Of a DNA stretch of 6,935 bases, positions 1 to 6,300 are shown piece after piece. Position numbers and translations under genes: made by a program. The DNA comes from JBFLVQ01 sp040758525 (lineage in GTDB: Bacteria; Acidobacteriota; Blastocatellia; Chloracidobacteriales; JADJPF01). The stretch covers positions 1 to 6,935 of the forward strand of contig JBFLVQ010000509.1 of NCBI GenBank assembly GCA_040758525.1, in the 5' to 3' direction. Position 1 is the stretch's first letter; every line of letters begins with the position of its first letter. Under the pieces are notes generated by a model. The model did no database searches. It had not been told where the DNA came from and saw only the letters and a list, made by a program, of their open reading frames with translations.

Positions 1-2
1 AT

Positions 3-359
3 ATTGCTTATACATTACAGGTAGGTCGTGAAGCAATGGAAGAGAGATTAGGGTTGATCGTGACGTCCATTGAAGAATTAGAAGATCAGCTAGCAGGTAT
101 TCTGGAAGGTAAAGAGAATATAGAAAAGATCTATCGAGGTCGGATTAAGAGTAATAAAGAAGCGTTAGCTATTTTAGCTAGCGATGAAGATATGCTCAAA
201 CTGATAGATGTTTGGATGAATAAGCGAAAGGTTACCCAACTTTTAGAGCTTTGGATTAAAGGAGTACCATTGGACTGGAACAAGTTATATAGTGAGATCA
301 AACCTAGTAAAATAAGTTTGCCAACCTATCCATTTGCACGAAAACATTACTGGTTACCA
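3..359 (+). other. Post-KS linker domain of the upstream module (KS itself outside window)
   Basis: Residues 1-119 of the fragment form the region that in trans-AT synthases follows the KS in place of an AT. Recognisable landmarks are AYTLQVGREAMEERL at the start, YRGRIKSNKE (about residues 46-55), LELWIKGVPLDWNKLY (about 83-98) and the post-AT-type linker LPTYPFAR (318-341). The same arrangement follows the complete KS at 5280-5804, so a KS almost certainly ends a few hundred bases upstream of the window. Over residues 1-121 the two linkers share roughly 64% identity by eye, without gaps. Its role is structural: it packs against the KS and is thought to contribute to docking of the trans-acting AT. 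Confidence 0.85.
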
Positions 360-3300
360 GAGAATAACAAGAAAATTTCCATAAGTATTCCAACTACTTC
401 TACAAGAGAAGCGATGCTACATCCACTCTTGCATCGAAATACCTCAGACCTATCAGCACAACGTTTTAGCTCGATATTTAGTGGACAAGAGTTTTTCTTA
501 GCAGATCATCAGGTGCAAGGAGAAAAGATCCTGCCAGCCGTTGCTTATTTGGAGATGGCACGAGCGGCTGTACAAGAAGCAGCAGGGTGCTTAGAAGAAT
601 ACCAATGTGCAGGAACATCGAGCATAGTTAAGTTAAAAAATGTTGTCTGGATACGACCGATTGTTGTTAATGGAGAAGGAGAACAGGTTCATATACGACT
701 AGAAGCACAAGAGAATGGCCAGATTCATTATCAGATTTACACACACAATAACACAACAGAACCAATCATTCATAGTCAAGGAATGGCAGTTTTTGATAGT
801 TGTGAAAATGTGCCTACAGTGGATCTATTAGGCTTGCAGTCACAGATTAATGAGAGGAGATTGTCTGCCGAGCAATGTTATCAAACATTTAAGACAATGG
901 GGATAGAGTATGGTTATGGGCATCAGGGACTGGAAGTTGTTTATGTAGGTAAGCAGCAGGTATTAGCAAAGATAACTTTACCAGCCACAGTGATGGATAC
1001 AGCGGGTCAGTATGTTCTACATCCTGCACTGCTCGATTCTGCCTTGCAAGCATCGATAGGGTTAGCAATGGAAGCAAATGAAGGAGTAGAGTCTTTGAAC
1101 CTATCACTTCCTTTTGCACTGGATGAGTTAACCATCTTTGAAAGATGCAATAGTTCGATGTGGGTATGGATACAGCCAATTGAGGGCAGTGTAGCTGAAG
1201 ATAGAGTAGAGAAATACGACATCTATTTATGTAATGATTCTGGAACAGTCTGTGTGAAAATGACAGGCTGTTCTGCCCGGGTGGTAGAAAAGAGAATCGT
1301 GCCAATGGAACATGCTTTACCAAATCAGAGAATTGATGTACTTCATCCGTTAGTTCATAAAAATTGTTCGACTTTAACAAGTTTACAATTTACTAGTACA
1401 TTCAAAGGCAGAGAATTTTTCCTGGCAGATCATGTGATCGAAGGAGTAAAAGTTTTGCCGGGGGCAGCCCATTTAGAGATGACTCTGGCAGCAGTAAGTT
1501 TCGCCAGTCAAAAAGAGGTTCTTGCATTAAAAGATATCATTTGGGCACAGCCAATCCGAGTGTATGACAAAGCAGCAAATGTGTCGATTCATTTAGTTCC
1601 TCAAAGTGATCATATTTATCAAGCTAATATCTTATCTGGAATGCAAAAAGAGGGTGATGCTACCGTTCATTTTCAAGGAAAATTGATATTAAGATCAACT
1701 CAAGAGAAAACCTGCCCTGGCTCTCTTCCTATTCAAACTATTCAATCACGATGCAAAGCCTATAAAGATGCTAAGGAGATTTTGCTATGGATGCAAGAGA
1801 CGTTGAATAGTTCCTATATTGGTAAGAGCTTTCAAGTAATAGAAGCTTTACAGTACAACGATCAAGAGGCCTTACTAACATTGAAAATGCCTACTTGTGT
1901 TGACTCAGGTAGTGAAGCTTACACCTTACATCCTAGTATAATAAGCGGTGCATTAGGTGGTGTAGAGTTTTGGTCAATTTTTCAGAGTCAAGAGACCATA
2001 GGTCGGCTACCTTTTACTCTTCAAGAGCTATGGATCTATGGAAGACTACCAAAGTTTGGGTATGCTTATATAAGATTGAGTTCAGAATTAGAGACTCGGT
2101 CAAATGTAAAAAAATATGATATTGACATTACTGATATTCAAGGAGAAATAGCTGTCTCTTTTAAGGGATTTACTACCATTGCTTCTCAGCGAACAGACAA
2201 ACAGACTATTGTATATGCAACACAAGAATGGCAAATACGCGCTTTATCTGAAAATAGCAAGAGCTTACCAATAGCTAATCCTATTTTTATTCTGGCAGAG
2301 AATAATCCAAAACTACAAGAAGCATTAAGCCGACAATGGTCTGGAGCTACGATTGAAACTTTATCATCTTTAGGTTTAGATTTGACTCAAGGCATACAAG
2401 AAAATTTTCTACAAGTTTTTAAGCGAATCCAGACTTGTATAAAAGCACAGCCTAAGAGCATACAACCATTTTTCATTCTTATTTCAGAAAAGGAAGAAAA
2501 CTACCTTCATGGTGCTTTGGTTGGTTTGTTAAAAACAGCTAGGTTAGAGAATGCTCAAGTCTTTGGTAAGATTCTTTACTACGCTACCAGTGAAATAGAA
2601 GATATTCAAACCCTTCTTCCTTTTTTACAAGCAGAAATCAGAAATATTAATGAAGATATGGAAGTTCGTTTTACCAGATCTGGAGCCAGAGAAGTAAAGA
2701 GATGGAAACAGATCAACTTATCTCCCAGTGATAAATCAAACTTGAAGTTGCAGAAAGGTGATGTTGTTTGGATTACAGGTGGTGCTGGTGGTTTAGGCCA
2801 GATATTTGCCCGATATCTTGGAATCATAAAAGGAGTAAAGCTTATCCTTACTGGTCGAGCTCCGCTAGATATAACGAGAAGAAAAATTCTTGCAGAATTA
2901 CAACAAGAAGGTGCCGAGGTTGATTATCTGCAAAGTGATATCGGTAATAAAAAAGAGGTTCAAACTCTGGTTCAAACTATCTTAAAAAAATATGGAAAGT
3001 TAAATGGTATTCTCCATACTGCAGGAGTATTACACGACTCCTATATTATCACAAAATCAGTAGAAGAAGTACGGCGTGTTCTAATGCCTAAGGTAACAGG
3101 TATTCTGGCGATTGAGGAGGCTACTCGAAATATTCCATTAGATTTTATGGTTCTATTTTCTTCTATTTCTGCATTAGGTAAACCAGGTCAGGCAGATTAT
3201 GCAGGAGCAAACTCCTTTTTAGATACGTTTGCTGCATACCGGAACCAACAGGTTAAACAAGGAAAATGTTTTGGAAAAACAGTCTCTCTAAACTGGCCTT

Positions 3301-6300
3301 TATGGAGAGAAGGAAGAATGAAGATGGATCGTCATAATGAGATCCTAATGGAACAAAGCACTGGCTTGGCTTCTATGGACACTGAAAATGGACTGTACAT
3401 CTTTGACCAGGCTCTTTGCAGTAGTTATGGTCAAGTTTTAGTCGCGCCCGGAGATGCTAAAAAAATTTGTACTAAGCTCTTACAGTTGGAATCATATCCA
3501 ATTATCGAAGCTCGACAAAGAGAGCAAAAAGTGACTATCGTATCTGCTAATAACAAACAGAAAGATTTTCTTATCCGAGCGATTCATGAAGAACTTATTC
3601 AGTCAGTTTCCCATATACAGAAGATAAACTACGAAAGTATTGACTTAAAAACAGAGCTACAAAACTATGGTTTTGACTCCATTAGCTTCACTGAATTCGC
3701 CAATCGTTTGAATCAAATTTATGAGCTGGAGTTGATGCCTACAATATTTTTTGAACATCTTGATTTGTTATCACTGGGAAACTATTTGGTAGAAAATTAT
3801 CAAGAGATATTGTTGAAAAAATATCTTCATTCTCCCAACCAGGTTGCAGTATTCGAAGATTTAGCAATCAAAGCTGAAAAGATAGAAAATAAAACCGACA
3901 AAAGGCGTATCAAGCATAGACGCTTTGTCAGTTCTAAAAAGATTCAGGCTCACTTACCATACGATAGTCTTGAACCAATCGCAATTATTGGAATCAATGG
4001 CAGGTTTCCAGGTTCCACAAGTTTAGAAGATTTTTGGAAGCATTTAGAATCCAATCAAGATCTTATTACCGAAATACCAGCAGATCGTTGGGATTGGCGA
4101 AAAATTTATGGCGATCCCAATAAAGAGAGTGGTAAAACAAAAGTCAAATATGGAGGGTTCATAGCCGATGTGGATCGATTCGATTCTATGTTTTTTGGTA
4201 TTTCTCCTAGGGAAGCAGAATCAATGGATCCTCAATTTCGTCTGCTTTTAGAAACCATCTGGGCAACAATAGAAGATGCAGGTTATCGAGCAAGCGCTTT
4301 ATCTGGAAGAAAGACAGGCGTGTTTGTAGGAGTCACAACAGCCGATTATAAAGATCTATGGCAACAAGCAAATATAGAGGATGGTCTTCAATTAGGACTA
4401 TCTCATTTCATGATAGCTAATCGTATCTCTTACTTGCTTAATCTTCATGGACCTAGTGAAGCAATAGACACTGCTTGTTCCAGTTCTCTAGTAGCTGTTC
4501 ATCGAGCGATAGAGAGTATTCGATCGGGGAGTTGTGAAACTGCCTTGGTTGGCGGAGTAAATGTTATAGCAAACCCAGGCATCACTATTGCTGCGAGTCA
4601 GGCAGGGATGTTGAGCGAAGATGGACGCTGCAAGACATTTGATAAACGAGCCGATGGCTATGGAAGAGGAGAAGGTGTTGGTGCCATTTTCTTAAAACCA
4701 TTAGTTCAAGCAATTGAAGATGCAGATCATATATATGGATTGATTCTTGGTAGTGCAGAAAATCATAGTGGTAGATCTAGTTCGCCAACAGCTCCAAATC
4801 CTGTTGCACAAGAAAATCTACTTGTTTCTGCCTACACTAAGGCGGGAGTTGATGTAAGCACAGTTAGCTATATAGAAACCCATGGAACAGGAACACAACT
4901 GGGAGATCCTATCGAGGTAAATGGTCTTAAAGGTGCTTTTGCAGAGCTATATAGAAGACAAGGTGTCACAATGCCGGCAAACCCTCATTGTGGTTTAGGC
5001 TCTGTTAAAACCAATATTGGACATTTGGAAGCTGCAGCAGGAATCTCTGGAATAATAAAAATTCTACTGATGATGAGATATAAAAAGATTCCCGGGAATG
5101 TTCATTTACAAGAGCAAAACCCTTATCTGCAATTAGCAGGAAGCCAATTTTATTTAGTTAAAGAGACTCAAGAGTGGAAGCCAATATTGGATGAGAATGG
5201 TGACCCTATACCTAGACGAGCCGGTGTAAGCAGTTTTGGAGTAGGAGGAAGCAATGCTCATATTATTCTAGAAGAGTATTTAGAAAAGGTAGAGAAAGAA
5301 CAGATCAATATGGAGAAGTTAGAGCCTTATCTGATTCTACTCTCTGGAAAAAATGAAGAGCGATTGAAAGAGTATGCTGGCAAGTTGGTAGAATTTATCC
5401 AGAGAGAAAATTCTGTAGCTCTAGGAAAAACAATAAACTTAATAGATATGGCTTATACGCTTCAGATTGGGCGCGAAGCTATGGGAGAACGCTTGGGTTT
5501 ACTAGTCACATCCATTCAGGAACTCTTAGATAAGCTGCAAAGTTTTCTAAGTGGTCAAAAGCAGATAGAAGGTTTCTATCGAGGTCAGGCTAAGAGTAAC
5601 AAAGAAGTTTTATCCTTGTTTGCTGCAGATGAGGATTTACAGGAAGCAATTGAAAAATGGATACAACGAAAAAAATATTCCAAACTTTTAGAGCTTTGGG
5701 TCAAAGGACTATCATTGGACTGGAACAAGTTATATGGTGAAAACAGACCTAGCAGAATAAGTTTACCGACCTATCCATTTGCACGAGAACATTACTGGTT
5801 ACCAGAAAACGACAAGAAAATTTCCATAAGTATTCCAACTACTTCTACAAGAGAAGCGATGCTACATCCACTCTTGCATCGAAATACCTCAGACCTATCA
5901 GCACAACGTTTTAGTTCGATATTTAGTGGACAAGAGTTTTTCTTAGCAGATCATCAGGTGCAAGGAGAAAAGATCCTGCCAGCTGTTGCTTATTTAGAGA
6001 TGGCACGAGCGGCTGTACAAGAAGCGACAGGGTGCTTGGAAGAATACCAATGTGCAGGAACATCGAGCATAGTTAAGTTAAAAAATGTTGTCTGGATACG
6101 ACCGATTGTTGTTAATGGAGAAGGAGAACAGGTTCATATACGACTAGAAGCACAAGAGAATGGCCAGATTCATTATCAGATTTACACACACAATAACACA
6201 ACAGAACCAATCATTCATAGTCAAGGAATGGCAGTTTTTGATAGTTGTGAAAATGTGCCTACAGTGGATCTATTAGGCTTGCAGTCACAGATTAATGAGA

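Noticed and set aside
1007..1222. Minus-strand 71-codon open frame, repeated at 6452-6667
   Set aside because: It is the antisense shadow of the repeated DH C-terminal region; its conservation comes from the DNA repeat.
366..1257. Mobile element as the cause of the repeat
   Set aside because: The repeated DNA codes for a DH domain in frame, with no transposase, terminal inverted repeats or target-site duplication; homologous exchange explains it better.
889..1380. Minus-strand open frame of 163 codons, with a similar one at 6334-6624
   Set aside because: Both lie antisense to DH domains and resemble each other only because the DH-coding DNA is duplicated. They have no recognisable domain, and the plus-strand frame is unequivocally coding.
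2606..2827. Minus-strand 73-codon open frame
   Set aside because: It lies opposite the KR nucleotide-binding region, with no motif or context of its own.
3804..3971. Gene boundary or docking domain between ACP and KS
   Set aside because: The frame runs through without a stop or a new start with a ribosome binding site, so it is an internal linker.
5280..5804. Possible AT domain after the KS
   Set aside because: The segment is too short and has no GHSxG motif; it matches the post-KS linker typical of trans-AT synthases.
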